Positions 42,241 to 53,115 of a DNA stretch of 64,000 nt are shown piece after piece. How positions within the stretch are numbered: position 1 is the stretch's first letter; each line of letters begins with the position of its first letter. The DNA is taken from positions 12,818,501 to 12,882,500 of the forward strand of contig OZ059896.1 of assembly GCA_964057225.1 (NCBI GenBank), given 5' to 3'. This DNA comes from Auanema rhodensis (Eukaryota; Nematoda; Chromadorea; Rhabditida; Rhabditidae). The position numbers were made by a program, and so were the translations under genes. The notes beneath the pieces were generated by a model. It saw only the letters and a program-made list of their open reading frames with translations, did no database searches and was not told the origin of the DNA.

Positions 42241-45200
42241 TCAAGAAATTGTGATAACCGGAATAGATGTTGTCCGTTGGTAAGGTTTGACGAAATCCTT
42301 GTGTACTCTTCTGCTTTTTCCTTTATCTGTTTGAACCACGACGAAAGATCTTTGAACTGCTGTAACTAAATAAGGCCCTTCGAATGAAGGTGTTAGTTTG
42401 TTTCGAGTAGAATTCACTTTTATCATAACTAAGTCATTAATCTGAATTTCTTTATTTTGTGTTCTATTTCGTGTATTGTACCGTTGTTCATTCTTCTTTG
42501 TGCATGTTTCAATTCTATCTTTTACTATATTAGATGTGCTTTCATTTTGTATTAGCGATCTATTGACAAAATCTTCTGTAGGATTGGCTGGTTCTTCAGT
42601 TTGAAGATTATTTCCAGGCAATTGATGGTCAATAGTAAGTCTTGCATCCCGACCAAATAATACAACATATGGACTAATAGATGTTGATGAGTTTGGTAAC
42701 GTATTGATCGCAAACATAACTTTGGGTAGGTGTATATCCCAGTTAGTTTGTTGTTCATTCACGAATGAAGAGAGAGCTTCTTCCAAAGTTCTATGAAGTC
42801 TCTCAACTTGTCCATTAGCATTTTTATAATATGGTAGCGTAGTAGTGTGTTTAATTCCAAATTGTTTACACATAGCTTGAAATTCAGATGACAAAAAGCT
42901 ACTACCATTATCGGTTATCATACTCATTGGTGGTCCATATATGAAAACAAATCTAATTACAAACGCTTTTGTGATTTCAGTAGCCGTTTGTGTTATTAAT
43001 GGGCAAGTTGTTCCCCATTTACTAAAAGCATCTTGAATACTCAAGATGTATCGATGTCCATCATTAGTGCGAGGTAAAGGACCTAGTATATCTACATGAA
43101 TACGATCAAATGGCTTTTCGGGTATAACAAATCTTCCCATAGGTTGAATATACGATTGGTGTGGGTTAGATTTCCTACTTGCACATTTTGTACAACGATT
43201 AATAAATTCAGTTATTTGTGGAACCATATTAGTCCAAAAGAATCGTCGTCGAATCGCATCAGTAGTTTTATTTATACCTAGGTGTGCACCAATTTTGGAA
43301 TCTTCGTGAAAAAATTTGATGACAACATCAGTTATTTTGTCGTTTCGAGGCAAAATAATAGATGGTTTTGAATAATTTTTCGCTTGTTTTGCATGTAATA
43401 TGCTTTCTCGTTCTTCATACCGGTCTGATATATTAGCCGGACAGTTATCATTATTAATTTAAGAAAGTGCTTCGCGAATCCAGGGAACTCCAGCTTGAAC
43501 TTTCCGTATTTCTTCACAATTTAGTTGGTCAATAGAAGAAATAGTTGTGATATGAGCAATAAAAGCATCAACAGGTTTTACTTTGTCCTTTGGTTTAGTA
43601 GGACGACTGTCATTTGCTTCGTTTCCTATATACCTGGAGAGAGCATCACAGACACTGTTTAATTTGCCAGGACGATATTCAATCTTCATGTTGAAATCTT
43701 GTATCATTAGTTGATACTTGGCTAATCTACCTATGAGATCTTTACGCGACATTAAACTGGTTGATGGTCGGTGATCTGTGATAACTGTGGTAGGTACTCC
43801 TAATACATAGGTACGGAATTGTTGAAGAGCAAAGACTAAACCGAGTGCTTCAACTTCAATAGGAGGATATTTCCGTTCCGCTGGAGTCAACTTTCTACTA
43901 GCGAACGCAACGATCATACTGCCATCACTTTCTATAACAAAAGGTTGGTCTGCTTTAGGAGGTTTCAGTACAGGGGCAGTACACAGTAATGTTTTTAAAG
44001 TTTTAAATGCGTCTGCATGTTCCGATTTCCACTCAAAAGGAGTATCCTTATGTGTTAACTTATACAATGGCTTATCTATTCCGGCATAGTTTTGAATAAA
44101 CCGTCGAAAATAGTTAGTCATACCTAGAAAGGATCTGACAGCCGTAACTGTACTTGGATTTGGAAATTCGGAAACAGCCTGTATCTTAGCAGGATCTGGT
44201 TTAACACCATTTCTACCTATTACAAAACCCAAAAACTTTACTTCAGTGGCTGCAAAGCAACATTTAGATAACTTAATTTTCAACCCTAGTTCAGTGACCT
44301 TTTTCAGCACTTCTTGTATATCTCTTAAATGTTCTTCAGCTGAGTTCGAAATTATTAGCAAATCACCTAGATATACAAACAGTTTGCATCTAACAAGTGA
44401 TTGCAAGTATCGTACTGCGGATTGAAAAGTGTGTGGCGCTCCACACAATCCCATAGGCATTCGGCAATACTGATAGGTACCTGATGGAGTGGTAAAAGCA
44501 GTTAGGTATCTATCTGAGCGTTTCAACGGTATTTGGAAGAAACCAGAAATGAGATCAAAATTCGAAAAGAACTGAGCTCCAGCCGCTAAGTCTATGATAT
44601 CAGGAATGTGTGGGATGCTGTATGTTTGTTTCTTAGTAACACTATTCAATGCTCTAAAGTCAGTAGCGAACCGGAAAGAATTATCTTTCTTTTTAACAAG
44701 AACAACCGGACTAGTGAAAGTAGCCGTCGAATTTTCGATTATACCTTGCGACAACATTTCTTTCACTTGCCGTTCTACTTCTTCTTGCTTACCCAATGGT
44801 ACTCTGTAAGATCTACTTTTTGGAAAATCCATATCAGATCTTATAGGAATGGCATGTTCAACTGGTCCGCAAAAGAGGTTCAGGTGGAACTTAATCGTTC
44901 ATAATTTCTTTAGATGCTATAAGTCCTGAACCAATGTGGTCATTTTTATTAATTTTAATTGGCTTTGAAGAATTGTTTGATACTACCATAGTAATAGGAA
45001 AAGGTCCTATGGCGGCATCTGAAATTGAGATAGGACCTGTGCTAGATTTTAAAAGAGCATATTGATCAAAATCTAATTCTGGTCCTGTTTGCAAAGATAT
45101 GTGGGAGGTACTATGTGGTGGAACTGTTACTGTGGACAAACTTATGATATTTACTGTTTTAGTTGTGGTTTTATATGCAAAACAACCAGGTTTACTAAGG

Positions 45201-45996
45201 TTGTTTCCATATTACCAACAATCAACTTTCCTTTACATAGTTTTAATGTAGTAAATATCTCTCTTTCTTCCAACGTACGCATAAAATCAGTACCAAGTAA
45301 CATTTGTCCTGGACAGTCATTGTCTTCAGATATTAAAAATTCGTGTTCCACTTGGTAACCTGCTATACCCACATCTAACTTGCATTTTCCCACAAAGCGA
45401 AACTCTGATCCATTTGCAGTGGATGCAGATCTAGAATATTTTGTAAAATATTGTCTTCCAATATATGCCAATGTGGAAAACGGAATATATGAGACCGTAG
45501 CTCCAGAATCCCATAATTCTAACAGTCCTCTACCTTCAATGTCAATATGAACAAACGGTAACATGTGTCCATCTTTCTTTGTTGTTGTGTGACATACAAA
45601 AGGTATGGCTAAAAGAATGTAAGTTATGATGGTGGGAAAATAGCTCCGCATCAATTCATCACTAACTGTTTCATGAATCTCATCTCCCTCAAGTGGTGGA
45701 GCTGTTGGGCTCAACATGATATGGTTTATTTTTAACATAGAAGTAGGGGAGAGATAACATTTTATAGTGAAATATAATGCTATCATTAGACATAATATCA
45801 GAGTTATACAACCGATGGTAATGAGTGTTCGTTCAATTGAACCTATACAAAAGTCAATGAACAGATCTCAATTGGAGAAAACAATTTTCCTGGCATCTCT
45901 TATAAGTTTACTTCCTTTGAAGATGAAAGAGGAAATTTGAGGCCAATCATGTGAACGAGAAATTACGCGGAGAAGATCATGGTGAGGTGAAGTAGA
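42241..45996 (-). pseudogene. E3 Env tail and Pol, degraded
   Basis: In order on the minus strand: stop TAA 45997-45999 and a second in-frame TGA near 45868, a transmembrane helix (about 45755-45830), a PTAP motif in the tail, and a protease with LWDSGATVSYI near 45510. A frame change follows near 45185, then a deletion of roughly 80 codons near 44890 in the protease-RT linker. In the RT the catalytic YLDD is changed to YLGD. RNase H lacks about a dozen residues after FVIESDGSMI. An in-frame TAA sits near 43456. The integrase frame 43353-42241 keeps the HHCC zinc region and the D,D-E core (HVDILG, MITDNGSS and VERLHRTLEE) plus a GPY-type module. As it stands this pol cannot give a working reverse transcriptase. 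Confidence 0.9.
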
Positions 45997-48900
45997 TTAA
46001 CTATAACCATAAGTTAATCCAATAGATAAGGCTAAGGATTTTTCAGTCGAATTTTCAAACAAATTCCGCCCTGTTAATCGAAGTTTACTTTCTGAATGAA
46101 TACTATCTACTTTATGTGTGTCACCTTTATAATCTCTCCATGTTCCATTTTCATACCAAATCTCTGTCTCTTTGTGTTCACAATTGATCTCATGTCCTTC
46201 AGTGCTCAAATCGTAGCTATCGATAGGAGCAAAGAATAATTGTTTATCGTGTGTTAAAACAGGGGTCTCTGCATAACATTTATCATTGTAAGAATGATTA
46301 CGATAAATGAAATGTGGTTCTATTTCCTGACAAGTTGTTATTTTTAAAACATTTCTTCCAACAAATCGGGCAACGATATCATCCCGCTGAAGCATAGCTC
46401 GTACTCCTATTGTAGGATGTATACGTAATATAGCTTGCCAGCTTTTTACAGTTTCCATTTGAGATTTACAGATGATATGAAACTGTTGATGAAATTCGTC
46501 AATTATGGAGAGACGCGCTTTCTCAAACCCATAATTCAACTTATTATCTATTATCGTTTTAGTTTTATGCTCTGATTTGTGGAGAACATTGTCATATACT
46601 TCTGCTACATACAACTCTCGACCTCTCTCGTACGCATTAGGGGTAGGAGTTGTTAAACTACGAATTGTAGTTTTGGTGGCAGTTATTGGGGTTACAGTAG
46701 TATGCTGTACCATATTTTTATCAGTTGTGATTTGAGTTTTAACCCAACTTATGAATTCTAAAACTACTGTTTTATTGAATTTGGGATTTTCCTGTGGGTA
46801 TTCGATGGACTGTGGAGGAAATCCATAATATGCTGTACTATTCTTTGTATAAAGGTTGTGATAGTCAGGCAGCTTAGATATAATTGCTAAATCTTGCTCT
46901 TGGTTGTTTCCAACAGTAGCATCAGCTTTTTGTTGTCGACTGACTTGCATGTCACAAGATATTTGTTCTTTTCCCAATTGTTGTTGGATCATGAATAACA
47001 TGCCTTGAGCAGTTGCAATAATTTCAGATTGATTCATATTTCCACTGCGTGGTAATATAGATGGATATAAGGCTCTTACCAACTGTTCGATTGATGGAAC
47101 TGTTTGTGTACCATCAAGAATTGTGGCTTGATATACTACTGCGTGAGCCATTCCTCGAAAGAAGTCTTCTATGGATGTTGTAGATTTCATCAACGATCTT
47201 TTTAACCGAGGAACTTCTATACGACGAGCTACTTGAGTGATAAGATCATCCAATTTCATGCTAATCATCTGTCTAGTAGCCAGTTTAATTTCCTCTATAC
47301 CCATACATTGTAAAATCAAAAGATTGGGATCTTTGAAATTATTAGACTTTGCCCAGTTAGTTATATGATCTTTTGTCAATCCTAAACTAACAATTGTGTC
47401 AATGAACAGTGGATTATCTATCGCGAATTGGAGCAAACTTTCATAAGATGATGTAGCTGCATATCTCATATATTTTGCGTAAAACTTAGTGATAGATGCA
47501 GATCCAAAAATGAAAGTAGGTCTTAGAAAGGGAAACGCATATGGTTGGGATTTCGCATTAACAAAAAGATAATCATCACTGAAAGAGCGATGTTTTTGAG
47601 GTAATACATTACGTTTATTTCTGCGTCTATCAGCATTAAGCAAAGTATTGGAAAGATCAAGCAAATTATAAACACGGGGATATGCTGTGAATCGGATAAT
47701 TGCCTCAGAAGATGATTCAAAAACAGCGAATTCGAAACAAGATTGAACGTGAGCGGATGTGGAATGATTTTGGAGAACAAAAGCGCTTTCAATAGAGTGA
47801 ACTAGAAGAATATGATCACCCAACATGGCGGAGAAGGGGCCAAGTTTTTGATAGTGACAGACAACTGATGGGATAGGTGGTTGCCAGATAACTGCACCTT
47901 CACCAGTTGCACAAAACCCTTCATTTCCTTTACAATTATCAGTATTTATAAATAAATCTGATACAATGTGATCTTCTTTCAATCTAGTTATTATCCCTCG
48001 CTTCAATACAAATTGTTCAATTTCTACACATTCTTCAGTGGACCACGAGCGAGTTGGATTATGCTCGTTTAATGGTGTTTCAAAAACTGAATGCAGTTTG
48101 GCATTCATGATTTTATCATTCCACATACGATTTCTATGTGCTCGAACACAATCTTTTTTATCTACTGTTTCAAAATGAGAGAATGTGGTGTTACGATCTC
48201 TCAAAAACATGAAATCTCTCACACAACTTTTATACTTTTTCACATAGCATTTCCATGCTTCCCATGACTCTATCTCAGCCTTTGGTAGATATATTTCTAC
48301 CTCAACACTGTGAGCCTTTTCGATTTCTGCCTTATGGCAGCCTGTGACTACAGGAGGTGTTACTAATATACCCCCTTCAGATTGAGCGCAAATCTGATAT
48401 TTTGCCGACCCAAAGGAAAGGCATGAGAGTGCCAATAAAGTCAGGCACAACGTGACCGGTGGCATGAATGGGGTCGCTACGTTGTATACCCTTGAGTTAC
48501 CATTCCCATTGGCTGATGGTCTTTGTCTTCTTGGGGAACTAGGCCTAGGGTTCCAAGACGAGCTATTGGCATTTCTGCCATTCGCAAATGGGCGGTTTCC
48601 CGGGTTAGGACGCCTATTCATATTCCCGTTCTGCGAGTTATTATTATTATAACGTACGGCAGAAGGTCGCTCTCTCTCTCGCTCATAATCATTAGAGCCA
48701 TTATTGTGCTGAGTCCAGTTATTATTTTTTTTATAATTTTTATAATTTTTATTATTATTATTATTCCTACTTCTTTCTCTTTGTTCACTAAAGCTTAATT
48801 TATGCTGTAAAGCATTTATGAGCTCCTTCAAGGTGCTGGTGTCTTCATTTCTTTTCATGAAGCTATTTCGAACGTCTTCTTCAAACCTAGCTAATTTCTT

Positions 48901-49602
48901 AGCTTGTTCATAAGTGACGGGGTTTTTAGTTAAAACCGCAATACCCAGTTCCTCTTTTAAACCATTTAAAAATGCCGTTTTCAACATTGGTTCCCGCTCG
49001 GGATCCATTGGTGACATTATGGTGCTTGCCATTCTCTCCAATTCCATACTAAAATCAAGAACAGATTTATCTCCTTGTTGTACTCGATGAATAAGCGCTA
49101 TGGTGAAATTTTTATCTGTTTTAGGCGCTAAAAGCTCAGTGAGCTGATCCATCAAAACAATCCATGGGCCATTAGTTCTTATGCCACTAGGAATACTATT
49201 ATACAAGGAGAGAGCTGTTTCGTTTGATTCCAAAAGAAGAGGTAAAATTAATAGTCTCTCAGGTAAGCTTAGAATCATAAGATTAAAAAATCTATTTAAA
49301 GATTCAACAAAAGAACGAAAGCTACGAGAGCCGTCATACCTGGGACAGAGATAGCAATTTAAAATAGTTGCCATATTTCTAGAGGGTGGAGCAACATTAG
49401 AATTAGGAGATGGAGAGGTAGGAGTCATTTTTCTTTCAAAAGCTTTAGTTATAGCAGCGGCCCACCGACTTGGTGATCTATTTCGTACTGTAGTAGGTGC
49501 CCGAGGTGTTTCCTCAGTGATGGCCTTTCTGCTTTTACTTCTCGTTCTAATTGTTAGAGAAGAAGAGTGAGAAGAAGAAGAGGAATCACCTTCTTCTCTC
49601 AA
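45997..49602 (-). CDS. E3 Gag plus envelope-like ectodomain
   Basis: 1201-codon frame numbered from TTG 49602. It is open from 49749 and has no ATG until 49428 and 49374. A polar Ser-rich amino part comes first, then a Gag capsid-like domain beginning CPRYDGSRSF, an Asn/Arg-rich nucleocapsid-like stretch, and a signal-like hydrophobic segment (PPVTLCLTLLALSCLSFGSA). The envelope-like ectodomain follows, starting KYQIC, with a furin-like RRRNKR near 47615-47632 and the conserved CYAETPV region. The frame ends just before the membrane-proximal and transmembrane segments, so the product would be Gag fused to an unanchored ectodomain. It aligns with E1 and E2 throughout by eye. Confidence 0.9.
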   Translation of the reverse strand: MREEGDSSSSSHSSSLTIRTRSKSRKAITEETPRAPTTVRNRSPSRWAAAITKAFERKMTPTSPSPNSNVAPPSRNMATILNCYLCPRYDGSRSFRSFVESLNRFFNLMILSLPERLLILPLLLESNETALSLYNSIPSGIRTNGPWIVLMDQLTELLAPKTDKNFTIALIHRVQQGDKSVLDFSMELERMASTIMSPMDPEREPMLKTAFLNGLKEELGIAVLTKNPVTYEQAKKLARFEEDVRNSFMKRNEDTSTLKELINALQHKLSFSEQRERSRNNNNNKNYKNYKKNNNWTQHNNGSNDYERERERPSAVRYNNNNSQNGNMNRRPNPGNRPFANGRNANSSSWNPRPSSPRRQRPSANGNGNSRVYNVATPFMPPVTLCLTLLALSCLSFGSAKYQICAQSEGGILVTPPVVTGCHKAEIEKAHSVEVEIYLPKAEIESWEAWKCYVKKYKSCVRDFMFLRDRNTTFSHFETVDKKDCVRAHRNRMWNDKIMNAKLHSVFETPLNEHNPTRSWSTEECVEIEQFVLKRGIITRLKEDHIVSDLFINTDNCKGNEGFCATGEGAVIWQPPIPSVVCHYQKLGPFSAMLGDHILLVHSIESAFVLQNHSTSAHVQSCFEFAVFESSSEAIIRFTAYPRVYNLLDLSNTLLNADRRRNKRNVLPQKHRSFSDDYLFVNAKSQPYAFPFLRPTFIFGSASITKFYAKYMRYAATSSYESLLQFAIDNPLFIDTIVSLGLTKDHITNWAKSNNFKDPNLLILQCMGIEEIKLATRQMISMKLDDLITQVARRIEVPRLKRSLMKSTTSIEDFFRGMAHAVVYQATILDGTQTVPSIEQLVRALYPSILPRSGNMNQSEIIATAQGMLFMIQQQLGKEQISCDMQVSRQQKADATVGNNQEQDLAIISKLPDYHNLYTKNSTAYYGFPPQSIEYPQENPKFNKTVVLEFISWVKTQITTDKNMVQHTTVTPITATKTTIRSLTTPTPNAYERGRELYVAEVYDNVLHKSEHKTKTIIDNKLNYGFEKARLSIIDEFHQQFHIICKSQMETVKSWQAILRIHPTIGVRAMLQRDDIVARFVGRNVLKITTCQEIEPHFIYRNHSYNDKCYAETPVLTHDKQLFFAPIDSYDLSTEGHEINCEHKETEIWYENGTWRDYKGDTHKVDSIHSESKLRLTGRNLFENSTEKSLALSIGLTYGYS

Positions 49603-50740
49603 AAATTCAAAAGGAGAGAGGTAGGTGGATGGAGTATTTAAGTTTTTAGAATTAAATTCAAAAACTTGGCGTACCTCTGGTGATCCTTGTTCCTGATCTT
49701 TGCTTTCCTCGCTGATGTCCGAGTCCGACAGGGTGGCTGGTGAATAAAGTTAGATGAATATAAGAGCGCGTACTGGAAGCAACTAGACTCCAGTAAAAAC
49801 GTTTGTGACAATGGCGTCTGATGAAGGAGGATCGTTGAAGCTTCAAGCTCCGCCTCCAGCCATGTGTCACGACACCAGATGTTAGCGCTTATGGTAAACA
49901 ACCATTGACCGTCTGTCGTGATATTTGAATATTATAATCACTAATGTCAGCTTAGAGACAAATAAGGAATCACAGATGGTGCCTTAAGCCTGTTTGAAAA
50001 CTTTTGAATTTTAACAGCTGGTATTGACTACACATGCCGAACAGCTGGTACGCGTGGGCCAACTATTTGAATGTGAGTAAGCTTAAAGTAAACAAAAATG
50101 TCTCATCTCGTATATTAAGTTCAATTTTATAAAGTTTATTAAGATTTGTAGAAATAATTTCAAAATAAATCTTAATTAAGATAATTTTTAATTTAATTTC
50201 AAAAGATTGAGAAGGTAATTTAAGATTGATATAGGAATTTAAATTTGGTAATCTGTCAATAATATAGGAAAAAGGAAACGTTGGCAGACGTAGAGTGGAC
50301 TTGGGTGGGTAGGAATTTAAATATTCTTATTATCTCTGAACTAATAAGAAAAGAGTTAACAGGAGTCGAACCCTGATGAACCCTTGGATGTGAATCAAAA
50401 TCAAAAAGTCGTAAATTAAATTATCCCAACAGCCTCCAGCTTCCAAACAACTCAGCTAAAAAGTGAGCTCTGTTGCCACACTGGACATTCACATCATAAA
50501 GTAATGAATCAAAATAGCACGCGTGCATAACAAAAAGGTAACGCTCGTCAAAACTATTGTCTGATAGTTTCCCCAAACGTCTCAGACACCTCCCAGTTTT
50601 CGTTGAGCGGAGGAGAAGTGGTAGCCAAAATAATTTTTGGGGAAATCATGGTGCACGGCTCGGTTACTCCTCACTGTTGGGCAATTAAGTCCAAAAGTCT
50701 CGTAAACTTGCTGTCAATAAATTAACAGTAAAGTGAGCAA
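49603..50740 (-). other. E3 leader, including AUG-less open extension of gag
   Basis: From 49749 to 49603 the gag frame stays open upstream without an ATG. A CTG at 49729-49731 sits in GCCACC context (minus strand). The rest, to the primer-binding site, shows no gene. Confidence 0.55.
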
Positions 50741-50743
50741 GGT

Positions 50744-50753
50744 GGAACCTCCA
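50744..50753 (-). other. E3 primer-binding site, tRNA-Gln type
   Basis: Minus-strand TGGAGGTTCC, followed by ACC, directly inside the 5' LTR. Same site as E1 and E2. Confidence 0.82.
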
Positions 50754-51134
50754 CGTTACATATCGTTTCTTCCCGTCTTTTCATGGTCGGAAGATATATG
50801 TACTTCTACCTTGTTCCTTAGGTAGGCAGACCCGAACGCCCTGATTTCCTTATTAAGACAAATACTTAAAGAGAAAAGGATTCATTATCAGATAACAAGA
50901 AAATACAATATAAGAATTACATTAAGAAAGAATATAAAGATATATAATAAAGTATTAAATAGAGTATATATATAGATGATATAGAGATGAGACTCACATG
51001 ACTATAAGACAACCTATCTGGGTTAGACCAGAAGCAAGAGTGCCATGTGTGTCCCATGTTGTAGGCGGGGCTTGTTCAGGCTCCCGCTATTTGAATAGCG
51101 CGCACATGTTCACCATGTGCTAGCAGATGTGACA
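50754..51134 (-). repeat. E3 5' LTR
   Basis: 381 bp, the partner of 41262-41642. Its outer end touches the AGGC duplication at 51135-51138. Confidence 0.95.
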
Positions 51135-51138
51135 AGGC
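51135..51138. other. E3 target-site duplication, right copy (AGGC)
   Basis: Second copy of the AGGC found at 41258-41261. Confidence 0.88.
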
Positions 51139-51356
51139 AAGTGTAGAATAAATTTTCTATTGGAAAAACGTAGTGTATAAGATAAATCTTTTTGAACATT
51201 TAATATAGAACAAGGAAAAATGATGTCTGTCAGCCCAATGCAATATCTATTATTGCGTAGCCTTAGTGTTTCAGGTAATCTGGTAAGAAACACTGATGAT
51301 GTATTACTTTTTTCAGAATCAACTGATGATGGAAGAGTAATGTAAAAATCGTCCAT
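51135..51356 (-). pseudogene. Polinton penton-like minor capsid, N-terminal part
   Basis: ATG at 51356. The start MDDFYITLPS and the phrase LPETLRLRNNRYCIGLTDI are characteristic of Polinton minor capsid/penton proteins. The gene continues at 41261 on the other side of E3. It is divergent from the packaging ATPase, with about 80 bp between the two ATGs. Confidence 0.8.
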
Positions 51357-51435
51357 GACAAACCACCACTTGATACGTGTACACTATTGCAAATGAAATC
51401 ATTTGCATTTTAGGTACATTTACGAGTGGTTGATT

Positions 51436-52081
51436 ATGGTTTTCAGCTTCAAACTACCCAGTCAGACAACTGTAATAGGTGCTACCCAATGCGTTAAAAC
51501 AACTCTCATGAAGCACATATGCGAAAATACTGAAAAGTTTTTCAACGTCCCCATTGAGAATATTCTGGTTCAGTCAATGTGGGTCATCGTCAGGTGTACC
51601 AATAAATGATGAGCGTTTAATAATTATTCAAGGGCCTCCTGATCCTGATTTGATAAAAGAACAAAAGGGAGTAAATACTATACTAGTGCTGGATGATTTG
51701 ATGAACTTTTTTTCATCGAATAAAGCAGCAAAGGAATTACTCAACAACATTTTTACAGTGTGGGCACATCACTGGAATTTGGCAGTGTTTAATCTTGTGC
51801 AAACGGCATTTCAACTGGACAGGACCAGTCGAATCAATAGTATATATATAATACTGATGAAAAGTCATTCAGATATATTACAAATACGTAATTGTCTGCA
51901 GCAATTATTTGGGCCACGTTTCAAAAATGCTCTAGAAGCGTATGATGATGCAATGTCTACTCCCTATAGTCATTTACTGATTGACAATCATCCTTTAACA
52001 AGTGAGAAGCAGCGTATACTATCTGATATAACAGCGGAGAACCCTATTGTTTATGTTGCCAGAAATGTGTTTAGTGTTTAA
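51436..52081 (+). pseudogene. Polinton packaging ATPase (FtsK/A32-like), broken
   Basis: ATG at 51436. The Walker A segment reads GATQCVKTT, where Gly before Lys is expected, so Val replaces it. A frame change near 51585 moves the reading into the frame 51554-52081. That frame carries the Walker B-like TILVLDDLMN and a Thr/Gln sensor region (NLVQTAFQLDR). The enzyme normally pumps DNA into the capsid. Both the Val change and the frameshift indicate a dead gene. Confidence 0.8.
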
Positions 52082-52093
52082 AGTGCTTGTTCA

Positions 52094-52402
52094 ATGAGTG
52101 GTCGTATTTTGTCAAATTTCAACTTTTTGTCTTCTTGCGCCAAAACTCCTTGTTCTGTTTCCTCATTTTCTTTTGCACAAATTGAAATTATTGTTGAAAT
52201 TGTATTTAATATTGTGAAAAATAATAATTTTCTTTTAACTAACAAGGAATATAAAACCCTCTTGCCCATATCTTCATTATTACGTCAAATAGCTTTGATA
52301 CGCACACCGGAAAAGGCTAAATCATTATTGGCAACGCTTTCACACAAACAATTGAAAACAATAGTTACATGTGGTATCGCCTATTTTGGTTTTAAATCAT
52401 GA
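52094..52402 (+). CDS. Small Polinton protein of unknown function
   Basis: 102 codons. A hydrophobic middle is followed by LLPISSLLRQIALIRTPEKAKSLL-type helical sequence and a hydrophobic end. Small proteins of similar layout often follow the ATPase in Polintons. Its stop overlaps the start of the next gene as ATGA (52399-52402), which supports both starts. No enzymatic motif is visible. Confidence 0.55.
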   Translation: MSGRILSNFNFLSSCAKTPCSVSSFSFAQIEIIVEIVFNIVKNNNFLLTNKEYKTLLPISSLLRQIALIRTPEKAKSLLATLSHKQLKTIVTCGIAYFGFKS

Positions 52403-53115
52403 AGCTCAACCATAAGTATCGACTAATTCCTGTCGACGAGGAAACAATTAATATAGACAAGTTTGATGCAGAGCTCAAGCTTTTACGAGAAAATAGAGCT
52501 ATACCCGACTATAAAAAGGCTGAACTATACGAAGACTTGATTGCTCGTCTCAAAAACTATAGAGAAAGTATAGATGCGCCTATATCAGTACAAGTGGAAA
52601 ATGCTGATCCACCTCTATTGCCAGAATACAAGTTGCCAAGAAAGTATAACAATTTGTGGGAGAGATTTCCAGAGGTGCGCACAAACAAGAGTAATCAACT
52701 TGTGATTAATAATGAGGCTGTACCAAACACGAATATTACAAAAATTTTAGATTTTGTATTGGATAAAACAAAAACGGAGCCCAATGGATTTTCAGTCTTG
52801 TCAAAGTTTTTAGCCAGTAAAGGCGTACCTAGTTCTAACAAGAAACAAACTAGAAGAGAGTCGGCTGACAATGATTCAGTTGACGTTGTAGCTAGAGCTG
52901 AACCGGCTGTTACAGACTTGGACTCTACTATATTACCTAGAACGCCTCGTCATTGTAAAGCTGTTATTCGATATTCACCATCACCGGTTCGTACACTCAA
53001 AAGTAAAAGGTCAAAGACTTTTGATACTGCCGCCGAATCATATTACACACCACGGGAAGGAGACTCACAGAATGGCCAAGGTCGTAAAAGGTTCTACATT
53101 AGATTATGGAAATGA
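52399..53115 (+). CDS. Polinton protein of unknown function, 238 aa
   Basis: Starts at ATG 52399, overlapping the previous stop by 4 nt. The amino-terminal half is helical and charged. The middle has PPLLPEYKLPRKYNNLWERF and an Arg-rich, Ser/Thr-rich tail contains RYSPSPVRTLKSKRSK. The end overlaps the integrase start by 44 nt. I know this position in Polintons as an uncharacterised frame and do not assign a function. The frame is intact. Confidence 0.6.
   Translation: MKLNHKYRLIPVDEETINIDKFDAELKLLRENRAIPDYKKAELYEDLIARLKNYRESIDAPISVQVENADPPLLPEYKLPRKYNNLWERFPEVRTNKSNQLVINNEAVPNTNITKILDFVLDKTKTEPNGFSVLSKFLASKGVPSSNKKQTRRESADNDSVDVVARAEPAVTDLDSTILPRTPRHCKAVIRYSPSPVRTLKSKRSKTFDTAAESYYTPREGDSQNGQGRKRFYIRLWK

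Larger units (their letters stand above)
41262..51134 (-). mobile_element. E3: gypsy-like gag-env-pol element inserted in the Polinton
   Basis: A complete 9873-bp insertion on the minus strand. It has two 381-bp LTRs starting TGTCAC and ending GTAACG, a tRNA-Gln-type primer-binding site, a gag-env frame, a degraded pol and a polypurine tract. The AGGC target duplication flanks it. The two LTRs differ at one position seen by eye (AGAGAATAT against AGAGTATAT). Despite that, pol carries stops, frame changes, deletions and a changed RT active site. Confidence 0.95.
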
